DNA of 64,000 nt from Natrinema pellirubrum DSM 15624 (GCF_000230735.2 NC_019962.1:992001-1056000); one strand, 5' to 3'. Counted from the first letter of the stretch, positions 34,448 through 43,611 are shown. Made by a program: numbers and translations. Notes: a model not told the origin generated them from the letters alone.

Positions 34448-36130
34448 CTACGGCGAGGCCGACTCGGCCGCCGTCGCCTCGTGGTTCGGTGAGATCGGCG
34501 TCGGGAATTCGAGCCCCGCCGCAGGCCGCGCCGCCGCGAGCGGGTCCGGCCCGACCGCGATCGAAGCGGGCTCGGGCTCCGTCTCCTCCTCGCCGGTCTC
34601 CTCGATGACGTACTCCTGGCCGATCGTCGACGCCTGCAAGTTGTCGACGGGCGCGTGATCCTCGGTCAACACCGGCACGTCGTCGGTGTTCGGGTCGTCC
34701 ATGTACGCGTCGACCTCGCCGCTCAGGTCGATCGGCAGGTCGCGGCGCTCGTTGCGGGCCGCGAGGTCGTCTTCGGTGAACTCGGTGTCGGCCTTCGTCG
34801 CGGCGACCTCGATGTTCTGGACCGAGCCCAGACTCGAGGTCCGGAAGCTGTAGGTCGAGGGGAACGCCTCGTCGATCGTCTTGTACTGGGCCCGGTAGAA
34901 CGCCGAGCCGGCCCCGCTGGGCGCGGCGATGACGTTCGCGAGGAAGACCCCGTCGTCGGAGAGTCGGTCCTCGACGAGTTCCATGAATTCCAGTTGCGTG
35001 AGGTGGATCGGCACCTGGTCCTTCTGGTAGGCGTCGAGGACGATCAGGTCGTAGGTCTCGTCGGTCTCCTGCAGGAAGATCCGGCCGTCCTCGGTGTGGG
35101 TAGTCATGTTCTCGCCCTCCTCGAGACGGAAGTACTCCTTGGCCGCCTGCGTCACCTCGGGGTCGAGTTCGACGACGTCGACGTCGACATCGTAGCGCCG
35201 CTCGAAGTCCTTCGGGCCGGTGTAGCCACCCCCGCCGATGAACAACACGTCGTCGACCTCGTCGGGGTCGTCGGTCATCAGCATCGGCAAGTGGAAATAC
35301 CGCGTGTACTCGAAGACGTGTCGGTTTGGATCCTCGAGGTCCATCGCGCTGTGGCGTGCGCCGTCGAGATACAGCGTTCGCACGTCGCCGTCGTCGATGA
35401 CCTCGAGTTCCTGATAGGCCGTCTGGGTCTCGTAGACGACGTCGCCGCGGTGGTCAAAGGCGACGGGGCCGAGGCCGCCGGCGACGACCAACAGCAGGGC
35501 GATGCCGATGCTGGCGGCCGCGGGCCGGGGAGCGACCCGCGGCAGGGTCAGCGCGAACGCGGTGCCGACGAGAATAAAGCCGAACAGTAGCCCGATCGCG
35601 TCGATTCCCAGCGTCGGAATCAGGAAGTACGTGGTCGCGCCCGCGCCGACGATGCTGCCGATGGTGCCCAGCGCGTAGACGTGGCCCGACGCCTCGCCGG
35701 TGCCTTCTTTCTCGGAGAGTTCGGCCGAGTAGGGACTGATAAAACCGAGCAGATAGGTCGGCGGGCCGAACAGGATCAGGACAGCCGGCAGCGAGGCGTA
35801 GCGGGCCGGCAGCGGCATCGTCGACGCTGACAGCAGGAGTTGATCGCTGGCATAGACGACGATCGCGACGTAGCCGGCCGTCCCCAGCAGGATCCAGCTC
35901 ATCCGCGCGTTCGAGGCGGTATCGGCACGTTTGCCACCTTGCCAGTAACCCAGGCTCAGTGCGGCGAGGAAGACGGTGATGATGCTCCCCCACGTGTAGA
36001 TGCTGTTCCCGAACTGCGGGGCGATGATCCGGCCCGCGAGGATCTCGAGACCCATACTGGTGACGCCGGAGACGAACACCGCGACGTCGGGTTTCGTCGG
36101 GCGGTACGCGGAGGGCTGCCCCAGACTCAT
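34448..36130 (-). CDS. Membrane-anchored spermidine synthase-like protein
   Basis: A 560-residue fusion. Residues 1-220 contain about seven helices (VFVSGVTSMGLEILAGRII, FISPYSAELSEKEGTGEASGHVYALGTIGSIVG). Residues about 240-490 form a Rossmann-like aminopropyltransferase/methyltransferase fold, with VLFIGGGGYTGPKDF as the nucleotide-binding glycine loop, VDVVELDPEV for the acidic ribose contact, and YDLIVLDAYQKDQVP at the catalytic Asp position. The C-terminal 50 residues are low-complexity. Such fusions are common in haloarchaea, which generally contain little polyamine, so the substrate is unclear. ATG at 36130. Confidence 0.87.
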   Translation of the reverse strand: MSLGQPSAYRPTKPDVAVFVSGVTSMGLEILAGRIIAPQFGNSIYTWGSIITVFLAALSLGYWQGGKRADTASNARMSWILLGTAGYVAIVVYASDQLLLSASTMPLPARYASLPAVLILFGPPTYLLGFISPYSAELSEKEGTGEASGHVYALGTIGSIVGAGATTYFLIPTLGIDAIGLLFGFILVGTAFALTLPRVAPRPAAASIGIALLLVVAGGLGPVAFDHRGDVVYETQTAYQELEVIDDGDVRTLYLDGARHSAMDLEDPNRHVFEYTRYFHLPMLMTDDPDEVDDVLFIGGGGYTGPKDFERRYDVDVDVVELDPEVTQAAKEYFRLEEGENMTTHTEDGRIFLQETDETYDLIVLDAYQKDQVPIHLTQLEFMELVEDRLSDDGVFLANVIAAPSGAGSAFYRAQYKTIDEAFPSTYSFRTSSLGSVQNIEVAATKADTEFTEDDLAARNERRDLPIDLSGEVDAYMDDPNTDDVPVLTEDHAPVDNLQASTIGQEYVIEETGEEETEPEPASIAVGPDPLAAARPAAGLEFPTPISPNHEATAAESASP

Positions 36131-36248
36131 TACCGGGACATAGCGGGCCCGGCAGGAGAACTTGTCGCCTCGGTACGGATTCGCCGGGAGTCACCCGAGT
36201 CGAGCGCCGGTCCGGCGTTTTATCCCGGCTCCGTGCGTGCGGACCGGT

Positions 36249-36659
36249 ATGCGCGAGGTGACGGTCTCCCGAGTCGTCGCTGCGGCTCCGACCGAGCTGT
36301 CGGCGTGGCTCGAGCCGGCGACCATCGTCGAGGCCGAGGGGAGTTTCGCGGTCGAACGCGTCGAGGAACGGGGCGATGCGACGGTCGTCGTCGCCAGCGG
36401 CCCGGGGATCCAGTTGCCGCTGCGGTTCGAGGATCGCGACGGGTCGATCTACTACACGCAGGAAAGCGAGCGCGGCCCCTTCTCGGCGATGGGAACACGG
36501 CTCGAGGTCGAGTCCGTCGACCACGGACGGACCCGACTCACCGCCCGCTCGACGGTCGAACTCGCCGCACCCCTGCCGTTCGGCGATCGGATCGCCGCCT
36601 GGAAACGGCGGGGCGAACTCACGAATCTGCTCGAGTCGGCCGAGACCGCCGTCGGGTAG
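36249..36659 (+). CDS. SRPBCC-fold (START/polyketide cyclase-like) protein
   Basis: A 136-residue protein with the pattern of the SRPBCC superfamily: MREVTVSRVVAAAPTELSAWL at the N-terminus (first strand and helix), repeated beta strands with TRLEVESVDHGRTRLTARSTVEL, and a long C-terminal helix FGDRIAAWKRRGELTNLLE. These fold around a hydrophobic ligand cavity. The ATG at 36249 follows the TATA-like cgttttatc at 36213-36221 with leaderless spacing. Ligand unknown. Confidence 0.78.
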   Translation: MREVTVSRVVAAAPTELSAWLEPATIVEAEGSFAVERVEERGDATVVVASGPGIQLPLRFEDRDGSIYYTQESERGPFSAMGTRLEVESVDHGRTRLTARSTVELAAPLPFGDRIAAWKRRGELTNLLESAETAVG

Positions 36660-36765
36660 CGGTCGAAACGGGGCGCTGAGTCGTGGGGTCGACGATCACT
36701 GTCCTGTTTCTGATACAGAATGTAATGAAAACCTACTTGTGAAGAGGGAAACGAAATCGGATCGT

Positions 36766-38706
36766 ATGCCGCAGTATCCCCGCCGAACCCTCCTCGGTGG
36801 TATCGGGACGACGATGGCGCTCGGATTGGCAGGTACTACTGCCAGCTCGACCGCCGCGAACGGTACGCGCGATTCCGCCGATGCACCGAGTTTCGACACC
36901 CTCCTCGATCGGCTCCCGGCCTCGGTCGCGGCCGATCAGTTGACGATGTCGGTGATGGACCTCGAGCGCCGGCGCGAGGCAAACGAACCCTACGGGCCAA
37001 ACGCCACCACCGGCGCGTTCGAGATCGACGACGAGACCGTCGCGAAACAGGCGACCGTCTACGCGACGGGTGACGAGTTCACCCAGTCGGTGACGGTCCT
37101 TACCGGCGAGATCGACCTCGACGGCGACGGCGAGTCCCGCGAAACCGACGACGGGATCGCGTACGACCGTTACGAAGCTGGCGAGCAGGTCGCCGCGGTC
37201 ACGGACGAGGCCGTCGTTATCGCGCAGGAGGCGGCCGTCCTCTCCGACGCCGTCGCCGCGGGTGCGGGCGATGCCGATCGACTCCTCGATTCGATGCCTC
37301 TGCTCGCGGAGGCGTTCGACAGCTACGAGGACGCCGACGGATACAGCGTCAGCGTCGGTGACGACTTCCAGCCGCCGGAGATCGACGCGACCGCCGAATA
37401 CGTCGTCCGGGCGATGACCGTCCTCGGTCCGGACACGATGGCGATGGACTTCGGGGTCTCCTTTACCGACGCGGACGACGTGACCGACGAACTCGTCGAA
37501 CGCCTCGAAGGGGAGTTCGCCTATATGGCGACGACCAACGAGCCGACGACCGAGGTCGACGGCAGTCTCGTCACCATCACCGTGGAGCGCGACCTCGCGG
37601 CCGAACGGGCCGCCCAGGAACACGACAGCCCCGGCGCGCTTCACGTCGCGCGCGATCTCGACCTCGACGACGACCTCCTCGAGATCGAGATCGGCCACGG
37701 CGATCCGACCCCGATCGAGGACCTCACGCTGGAAGTCGGCGACGAGGAGTACGATCGCGACGTCTGGACCAACGGGCACGGTACCCTCGAGGAAGGCGAC
37801 ACGATCGTGATCGAGACCGACGACGTCGAACCGAACTGCTCGGTGACGCTCACTCACGATCACGAGTACGGCTCGAGTTCGAGTTCGACGACGCTGCTCA
37901 GTCACTTCCGGTTCGAGTTCGCGTACGACCCCGACGCGACGGAACTCACCGTCGAGTACGCCGACGAGTTCCCGCTCGACGGCGACGAGGTGTGGCTCGC
38001 GGTCCACGAGGACCGGCCAACCTACGGCTTCCGTGGGGACGACGCCGAGCCGACGGCGACCGCTCAGCCGTGGACGGGAACGACGATGGAGTCCGGTGAC
38101 GACGCGACGATCGCGGACGTCGACCCGGGCGACGTGGTCTCCGTCTGCTGGGGCGAGCCGAGTTTCCGGGAAAGTCTCTCGACCCATCGCGCCCAGCCGC
38201 CGGGAACCGTTGTGTTCGAGTACGACTACGAGGAGCAATCGCTTGCGGCGACCCTCGAACTGGACGACGACACCGAACGGTCCGCCTCGGCCTACGAACT
38301 CCTGATCGACGGCGAGCCGGCCGACACGCAGTGGGCCGACGCGGCCGACACCGTCGCCTCGGGTACGACGATCGAGGTCGACGCCGTCCCGGTCGGTGCC
38401 GACGTCGAGGTCGTCTGGGGCGAAGACGACGTCCGTGTCGGCAGCGCGTACCCGCAACCGACGATCGACCTCGCGTTCACCGACGACGGAACCGCGGTCG
38501 AACACGTCGGCGGCGATTCGGTGGACGCATCGGCGCTCGAAGCTCGCGTGTGGACCGAGGGCGACAACGTCGAAATCGACCTCGCGGACGAGATCGACGG
38601 TGACTTCGAGAAGGGCGACACGATCCCCGTCGACGCGTCGGCGACGCACGGACTGTCCCTGATCTACGAAGGACAGTACCACATCGGCTACGCCCACACG
38701 GCCTAG
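36766..38706 (+). CDS. Tat-exported protein with four tandem beta-domains
   Basis: A 646-residue acidic extracellular protein. The N-terminus YPRRTLLGGIGTTMALGLAG is a twin-arginine signal (RR at residues 6-7, hydrophobic core after it), without a clear lipobox Cys. Residues about 40-290 form a conserved-looking module of unknown type. Residues about 295-646 contain four related units of about 85-100 residues (starting near 293, 380, 480 and 566), each with a strand pair around F-YD or LAF-D, a W or V-W position, a GD or EGD turn and a final VxVxWGE-like strand, like the C-terminal domains of archaeal type IV pilins. Cysteines are almost absent. Function unknown; probably cell-surface or secreted. 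Confidence 0.78.
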   Translation: MPQYPRRTLLGGIGTTMALGLAGTTASSTAANGTRDSADAPSFDTLLDRLPASVAADQLTMSVMDLERRREANEPYGPNATTGAFEIDDETVAKQATVYATGDEFTQSVTVLTGEIDLDGDGESRETDDGIAYDRYEAGEQVAAVTDEAVVIAQEAAVLSDAVAAGAGDADRLLDSMPLLAEAFDSYEDADGYSVSVGDDFQPPEIDATAEYVVRAMTVLGPDTMAMDFGVSFTDADDVTDELVERLEGEFAYMATTNEPTTEVDGSLVTITVERDLAAERAAQEHDSPGALHVARDLDLDDDLLEIEIGHGDPTPIEDLTLEVGDEEYDRDVWTNGHGTLEEGDTIVIETDDVEPNCSVTLTHDHEYGSSSSSTTLLSHFRFEFAYDPDATELTVEYADEFPLDGDEVWLAVHEDRPTYGFRGDDAEPTATAQPWTGTTMESGDDATIADVDPGDVVSVCWGEPSFRESLSTHRAQPPGTVVFEYDYEEQSLAATLELDDDTERSASAYELLIDGEPADTQWADAADTVASGTTIEVDAVPVGADVEVVWGEDDVRVGSAYPQPTIDLAFTDDGTAVEHVGGDSVDASALEARVWTEGDNVEIDLADEIDGDFEKGDTIPVDASATHGLSLIYEGQYHIGYAHTA

Positions 38707-38744
38707 GCCGGGTTTCGCTCCCCGGTCGGCGTCTCGGCCGAGGT

Positions 38745-39944
38745 TCAGTTGGTCGTGATAACTTCGATCACGTCCCGCGACTCGACTTCGTAGTCCTTCC
38801 CGAGCTGGCGATTGCTCCGACAGTCGATCGCGTGCAGGAACCCGTCGCCGATATCGGAGTGGAGGCTGTAAGCGAAGTCCTCCGCGGTCGAGTTCGGCGG
38901 GATCAGATAGCAGTCGGGCAACACCTCGCCGCGTTCGTTGCCCAGCCCGTTCGCACCGCCGGGGAACACCGGCGTCACGCCCAGCACGTCGAAGAGCGCG
39001 GTCTCGAGTGCCGCCTGGACGCCCGTCGCACCGAACTGCTCGAGGAAGTCTCGGATCTGCTCGAGTCCCTGTTCCTGGTCGCCGGAGACGTCGCCCGTGA
39101 TTTCAAAGTCGTCGTCGCCGGGCCGGTAGTCGACGACGCCGGCCTTGTCGGCCGATTTCAGCGCCTTCTCGGCGTGGGCACTACAGGGCACGATCGTCAG
39201 GTGATCGTAGTCCGGATCGTTCGCGATCGCCTCGTAGTTTTCCTGTGCCTCGGGTGTGTCCATCTTGTTCGCCGCGATGACCATCGGCTTGGTCTCCTTG
39301 CGGATCTCGCGGGCCAGCTCGAGTTTGTCCTCGTCGTCCCAGGCCTCGGGTTCGAAACCGACATCGACCCGCCGGATCAGGCGCTTGATCTCGTCGTCGC
39401 TGGTTTTGAACGCGCTCATCTGCTCGGCGAGTTCCTCCTCGATGGCGTCGTCCTCGGTCGTGTAGCCCGACTCGTAGCGTTCGATCCCCTTCTCGAGGAC
39501 GTCGAGATACCACTGATCGAGTTCCACCTCGAGGAAGTCGATGTCGTCACGGGGGTCGTGGCCCTCGGTGGGTTCACCTTCGGCGTCGGTTTGCCCGGAG
39601 AAGTCGACGACGTGGACGAGGACGTCGGTCTCGTTCAGATCCGAAAGGAACTGATTGCCCAGCCCGTTGCCCTCGTGTGCGCCGGGGATGAGCCCGGCGA
39701 CGTCGACGAGTTTCGTCGGAACGAAACGGGTTCCGTCGTCGCAGTAGCCGACGTTGGGCGTACACTCCTCGTCGAATTCGGGGGCCGCACAGTCGACGCG
39801 GACGTAGGCCTCGCCCACGCTGGGGTCGATCGTCGTGAACGGGTAGGCCCCCTCGGGCACGTCGTTCATCGTCGCGGCGTTGAAGAAAGAGGACTTGCCG
39901 ACGGACGGTTTGCCGACCAGTCCGATCCGGTAACTCGTACTCAT
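38745..39944 (-). CDS. ychF: YchF/OLA1-type GTP-binding protein
   Basis: A 399-residue Obg-related translation-associated nucleotidase. G1 is GLVGKPSVGKSS at residues 8-19. G3 has the form DVAGLIPGAHEGNGLGNQF. The G4 NKMD motif is present (IAANKMDTPEAQ), whereas YchF itself usually has a variant NxxE and prefers ATP, so this archaeal branch may keep guanine specificity. A helical insert and a C-terminal TGS domain (residues about 310-399, ending in ESRDVIEVIT) complete the architecture. ATG at 39944. Confidence 0.92.
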   Translation of the reverse strand: MSTSYRIGLVGKPSVGKSSFFNAATMNDVPEGAYPFTTIDPSVGEAYVRVDCAAPEFDEECTPNVGYCDDGTRFVPTKLVDVAGLIPGAHEGNGLGNQFLSDLNETDVLVHVVDFSGQTDAEGEPTEGHDPRDDIDFLEVELDQWYLDVLEKGIERYESGYTTEDDAIEEELAEQMSAFKTSDDEIKRLIRRVDVGFEPEAWDDEDKLELAREIRKETKPMVIAANKMDTPEAQENYEAIANDPDYDHLTIVPCSAHAEKALKSADKAGVVDYRPGDDDFEITGDVSGDQEQGLEQIRDFLEQFGATGVQAALETALFDVLGVTPVFPGGANGLGNERGEVLPDCYLIPPNSTAEDFAYSLHSDIGDGFLHAIDCRSNRQLGKDYEVESRDVIEVITTN

Positions 39945-40042
39945 TATCCGTCCGTGGCGCGGCCAGCGTAAACGGGTTTCCCTCCGTCGCTGGGGTGGTA
40001 TGTATGGGCGTAGCAGATTCGCGCAGTAGACTCGAGCGGGGG

Positions 40043-41017
40043 CTAGACGTGCGTCGGCGGCTCGACCGCGGTCGCGATATCGAGTTCGGCGGCGACGTCG
40101 TCGAGCAGGTCGCCTTTGACCTCCGAACTTCGCCAGCCGATTTCGGCGACCAGCGGCGGCTCGAACTCGGATCGAATCGTCTCGAGCCGTTCGTCTTCCG
40201 TGGCGACCCGCTCGCGGAGGTAGCGTGCGCCCCGGCCGTTCTCGTCGGGGTCCGGCGACGGCGTGAGCTTGTTGGCGACGAGTCCACGGACGGCGAGGTC
40301 CTTTTCGCGGATGTCGGCGATCGAGCGGCGGGTTTCGTTGACCGACAGTTCGTCGGGGTTGAGGACGAGGAAGAACGCGGCATCGTCGTGTAGCGCCGAC
40401 CCGGCGAACTCGAAGAAGGACTTGCGCTCCTCGAGTCGCGCTAGAACGGGGTCGCCCTCCATCACGCGGCGGGGCTCGTTGTTGCCGACGGCGGCCTTCT
40501 CGAAGAGGTCGATGCTGGTCCGGCGCTTGTACATCAGCCGGTCGATCCAGTCCTCGAGCAGGTCGGGCAGGCCGAGCAGGCGGAGGGTGCTGCCCGACGG
40601 CGCAGTGTCGAAGACGACCCGGTCGTAGTCGTCGGCGTTGCGCATCACCTCGATGAACCGGTCGAACAGCGCGGACTCGTAGGCCCCCGGCGTCCCGTGG
40701 GCCTTCTCGAGCTGGCGGTTGATCTCGTTGACCATCGAGGCCGACACCTGTTCGGAGAGGTCCTGCCGGATCTCGTCGAGATGTCGGGTGACTTCGTCCT
40801 CGGGGTCGATCTGCATGGCCTCTAACCCCTCGACCCCCTCGACCGGTCGCGGCGAGTCCCCGAACGGCTGGTCGAAGACGTCCGTGACGGAGTGGGCGGG
40901 GTCGGTCGAGACGACGAGGGTGCGGTGGCCGTCGCGGGCGCACTTGAGCCCGTAGGCACACGACACTGTCGTTTTGCCAACGCCGCCCTTGCCGCCGAAG
41001 AAGACGAACGGCTCCAT
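40043..41017 (-). CDS. ArsA/Get3-family ATPase
   Basis: A 324-residue single-domain ATPase. The deviant P-loop GGKGGVGKTTVSCAYGLK is at residues 8-25, switch I VVSTDPAHSVTDVF follows, and switch II is YDRVVFDTAPSGSTLRLLGLP, the DTAPTGHTLRL-like block of Get3/ArsA. It lacks the CxxC zinc motif of eukaryotic Get3 and the arsenite cysteines of ArsA, so a tail-anchored-protein targeting-like or unknown chaperone role is more likely than arsenite export. Its ATG overlaps by one base (TGATG) the stop of the 98-residue gene upstream, so translation is coupled. Confidence 0.9.
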   Translation of the reverse strand: MEPFVFFGGKGGVGKTTVSCAYGLKCARDGHRTLVVSTDPAHSVTDVFDQPFGDSPRPVEGVEGLEAMQIDPEDEVTRHLDEIRQDLSEQVSASMVNEINRQLEKAHGTPGAYESALFDRFIEVMRNADDYDRVVFDTAPSGSTLRLLGLPDLLEDWIDRLMYKRRTSIDLFEKAAVGNNEPRRVMEGDPVLARLEERKSFFEFAGSALHDDAAFFLVLNPDELSVNETRRSIADIREKDLAVRGLVANKLTPSPDPDENGRGARYLRERVATEDERLETIRSEFEPPLVAEIGWRSSEVKGDLLDDVAAELDIATAVEPPTHV

Positions 41018-41313
41018 CAGAAGTGGTACTGCTGGCCCTTTCGTTCGAGATACGTGCCGCGGTCCCACAGCCGCCGCTCCCAGGCCTCGAACTCGTCCTC
41101 GAGATAGGGCAGCAGTTCGGCGGTGTAGTAGGAGACGGGCGAGGGAATGCCGAAGGCGTCGGGGAAACACGCCAGGATGAACGCGTCCTCCGCGTCCTCG
41201 GCTTCCTTCTCGATCTTCTCGTAGGCCGGGTGCGAGATCATCCCGTGATAGAGCCCCCGGAGCCACTCCTCGAGCGTCTCGCGAAACGCGTCGATCCGGT
41301 CGGCCAGGTCCAT
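41017..41313 (-). CDS. Small helical protein coupled to the ArsA/Get3-like ATPase
   Basis: A 98-residue, predicted mostly helical protein beginning MDLADRIDAFRETLEEWLRGL and containing ILACFPDAFGIPSPVSYYTAEL. I know no characterised family for it. Its stop overlaps the ATG of the following ATPase by one base, which argues for a functional pair, perhaps as cofactor or adaptor. ATG at 41313. Confidence 0.75.
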   Translation of the reverse strand: MDLADRIDAFRETLEEWLRGLYHGMISHPAYEKIEKEAEDAEDAFILACFPDAFGIPSPVSYYTAELLPYLEDEFEAWERRLWDRGTYLERKGQQYHF

Positions 41314-41388
41314 GCCTGTATCTGTGTATCGAACGCTAAAAACCCTCGTGGCTCGCTTTCAAGACGTTCCGGCGTCTGGTATCCGGCT

Positions 41389-42615
41389 ATGAGAACGGCT
41401 ACGGACGACGGACGTCCTGTCACGATCCTCTCGGGCAGTCTCGGGGCGGGGAAGACGACGCTTTTGAACCATCTGCTGTCGAACGCCGGCGACCGGTCGC
41501 TTGCAGTGTTGGTCAACGACATGGGCGAGGTCAACGTCGACGCCGATCTCGTCGCCGAAGGATCGGAACTCGAACTCGACGACGGCGTCGCGGAACTCTC
41601 GAACGGCTGTATCTGCTGTGAACTGCAGGACGACCTCGAGACCGCCGTAGTCAGGTTGGCCCGCGATCGCTCGTTCGACCATCTGATCGTCGAGTCGTCG
41701 GGCATCTCCGAGCCCGCGCCGGTCGCGCGGCTGTTCACGACCGAGTCCCGGGTCGCGGCGCTGTACGACGTCGACACCCTCGTGACCGTCCTCGACACCC
41801 CCGCCTTCCTCGAGGCCTTCGCGGGCGAGGGCGCTCCCGAACGCCGCGGCGACGAGGACGACCGCCCCCTTTCTGACCTGCTCGTCGAGCAGGTCGAGGT
41901 CTCGAATCTGGTGTTGCTCAACAAGGCCGATCGCTGTAGCGAGGCGGAACTCGAGGAGGCCGAAGAACTCGTCGGTGCGCTCCAGCCCGACGCGGAGACG
42001 ATCCGCACGGAGTTTGCGGCGGTCGATCCCGACCGACTGCTCGGTGCCGGCCTATTCGACCCGGATCGGGTGACCGACCTACCGGGCTGGAAGCGCGCAC
42101 TCGAGTCGACCGACAGAGAGGGCACCGATCACGAGGGCGACGGCCGTCACGACGACCACCACGGCCATCACCACCCCGACGAGGTCTACGGCGTCTCCTC
42201 GTTCGTCTACCGGGCCCGGCGGCCGTTCCACCCCGAGCGGTTCGCCGCCGTCCTCCGCGAGTTGCCGCGGTCGATCGTCCGCTCGAAGGGGACCGCGTGG
42301 CTCGCGGACAACGAAATGCGAGTGTCGATCGCGGGGGCGGGTCCCTCTATCCGGGCCACCGCACAGGGCCCTTGGATCGCCAGCTTACCCGCGGTCGAAC
42401 GGGACATGTACCGGTCGAATCGTCCCGATCTCGAGTGGCACGACGAACACGGCGACCGGCGGACAGAACTGGTGTTCATCGGCACCGACTACGACGAGGC
42501 GGCGCTGCGGAAGGGCCTTGAGGACGCATTGGTCACCGACGCGGAGTGGGAGGACGCCCTCGAGGGGCCGTTCCCCGACGAGCAGGGGGCGGACGTCGTC
42601 ATCCGTGAGCCGTGA
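41389..42615 (+). CDS. COG0523 (CobW/G3E) GTPase, putative zinc metallochaperone
   Basis: A 408-residue G3E-family GTPase. Walker A is GSLGAGKTT at residues 16-24, the metal motif GCICCEL gives Cys74, Cys76 and Cys77 (CxCC), and the G4-like LLNKADR is present. A histidine-rich loop (HDDHHGHHHPDE) near residues 250-263 suggests zinc or nickel binding. The CobW C-terminal domain follows with FHPERFAAVLRELP and KGTAWLADNE. The ATG at 41389 is chosen because an in-frame upstream region is antisense to the preceding gene pair. Divergent from the 98-residue gene. Confidence 0.9.
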   Translation: MRTATDDGRPVTILSGSLGAGKTTLLNHLLSNAGDRSLAVLVNDMGEVNVDADLVAEGSELELDDGVAELSNGCICCELQDDLETAVVRLARDRSFDHLIVESSGISEPAPVARLFTTESRVAALYDVDTLVTVLDTPAFLEAFAGEGAPERRGDEDDRPLSDLLVEQVEVSNLVLLNKADRCSEAELEEAEELVGALQPDAETIRTEFAAVDPDRLLGAGLFDPDRVTDLPGWKRALESTDREGTDHEGDGRHDDHHGHHHPDEVYGVSSFVYRARRPFHPERFAAVLRELPRSIVRSKGTAWLADNEMRVSIAGAGPSIRATAQGPWIASLPAVERDMYRSNRPDLEWHDEHGDRRTELVFIGTDYDEAALRKGLEDALVTDAEWEDALEGPFPDEQGADVVIREP

Positions 42616-42627
42616 CCGGGCCCCGTC

Positions 42628-42831
42628 TCAACACGCACAGTCGCGACCGGTCGCGCGCTCGAAGCGCATCTCCGAACCGCAGTCCGGGCAGACCGGCTCC
42701 CCCTCGAGGTCGACGTCCCTGATGCGGACGGCGCAGTCGTCACACCAGTAGGCTCCCGTGGAGCCGTCGTCGGGCCGCTCTTTCGGCGCGGGCGAGCTGA
42801 GGGCCGTTTTGACCGAGTCGATGAGTCCCAT
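42628..42831 (-). CDS. Small zinc-ribbon protein
   Basis: A 67-residue protein with WCDDC at about residue 30, CPDC at about 48 and a C-terminal CAC, giving a zinc ribbon plus two extra cysteines. It is convergent with the putative zinc metallochaperone gene, 12 nt between stops. The partnership is suggestive but unproven. ATG at 42831. Confidence 0.75.
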   Translation of the reverse strand: MGLIDSVKTALSSPAPKERPDDGSTGAYWCDDCAVRIRDVDLEGEPVCPDCGSEMRFERATGRDCAC

Positions 42832-42921
42832 ACGGGGTCGTTCGGTCGGCGGTCACTAATATCGTGCGACTGTATACCACAGGCGCACGACGGTAAACGG
42901 GAACCGGGAGAACCGTTCATC

Positions 42922-43242
42922 TCAGCCGACCACGAGCGGCACGGCGAGCGCGACGAGCAGGGCCCCGAGGATCGGAATGAGATAGAACACCCGCTGTGCG
43001 CGGACCGCGGCCGCCACTTCGTGATCGAGCTCGGGTCGGGCGGTCCAGATCTGCCGGTAGAAGGCGCCGGCGGCGGTGACGACGAACACCGCCGTCGAGA
43101 GCCAGATCGCCGCCTCGAGGGACAGGCCCAGCGCCTGTCCGTACAGCGGCCCGAACGACAGCAGGGCCATGAACGCGAGTCCGACCACGACGCCGAACGG
43201 GACCGGATCGACGGGCGTGCCGTCGCGATTACGGAGTTGCAT
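42922..43242 (-). CDS. Small membrane protein, three predicted helices
   Basis: A 106-residue protein with hydrophobic segments near residues 14-34, 42-62 and 87-106. The first ten residues (MQLRNRDGTP) are polar and cytoplasm-like. No family is recognised. ATG at 43242. Confidence 0.62.
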   Translation of the reverse strand: MQLRNRDGTPVDPVPFGVVVGLAFMALLSFGPLYGQALGLSLEAAIWLSTAVFVVTAAGAFYRQIWTARPELDHEVAAAVRAQRVFYLIPILGALLVALAVPLVVG

Positions 43243-43349
43243 ACCCGCCGTTCGGACTCGAGTGGCAAAGAGCTAGACCGTGCGGTTTCCGGGCCGTCCG
43301 ACCGACCGCGCCGGCGAAGCTATAAGTGGCGGTGCCGCCGTCTCCCTGT

Positions 43350-43574
43350 ATGAACGACGAGGACTCCGACCGCGAGGGGTTCGAGGCCGGCGTGTCATCC
43401 TCGCAGGGAGATCCGCGGGTCCTGCTCGTGATGAACGCCGTCCTCTCGACGCTGTTCGGTTGGACGGTCGTCTGGGGACTGTCCTTTCTGGACGTCCTCG
43501 AGTTCAGTCCTATCAATGTCGCCACGGCGGCGATACTGCTGTTCGCGCTGACGTATCTCGTGACGATGTCCTGA
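43350..43574 (+). CDS. Small membrane protein, two predicted helices
   Basis: A 74-residue protein with an acidic 22-residue N-terminus and hydrophobic helices near residues 25-44 and 51-71. The TATA-like agctataag at 43318-43326 lies about 26 nt before the ATG, so expression from a leaderless transcript is likely. Family unknown. Confidence 0.65.
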   Translation: MNDEDSDREGFEAGVSSSQGDPRVLLVMNAVLSTLFGWTVVWGLSFLDVLEFSPINVATAAILLFALTYLVTMS

Positions 43575-43611
43575 CCGTCGGTCCGTTCGCTCGCGGAACC
43601 GGCGGGGCTGG

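Noticed and set aside
38745-40961. 738-residue frame that seems to fuse ychF with an N-terminal region
   Set aside because: The extra N-terminal 339 residues are an Arg/Pro-rich out-of-frame reading of the ArsA-like gene; YchF has its own conserved ATG at 39944.
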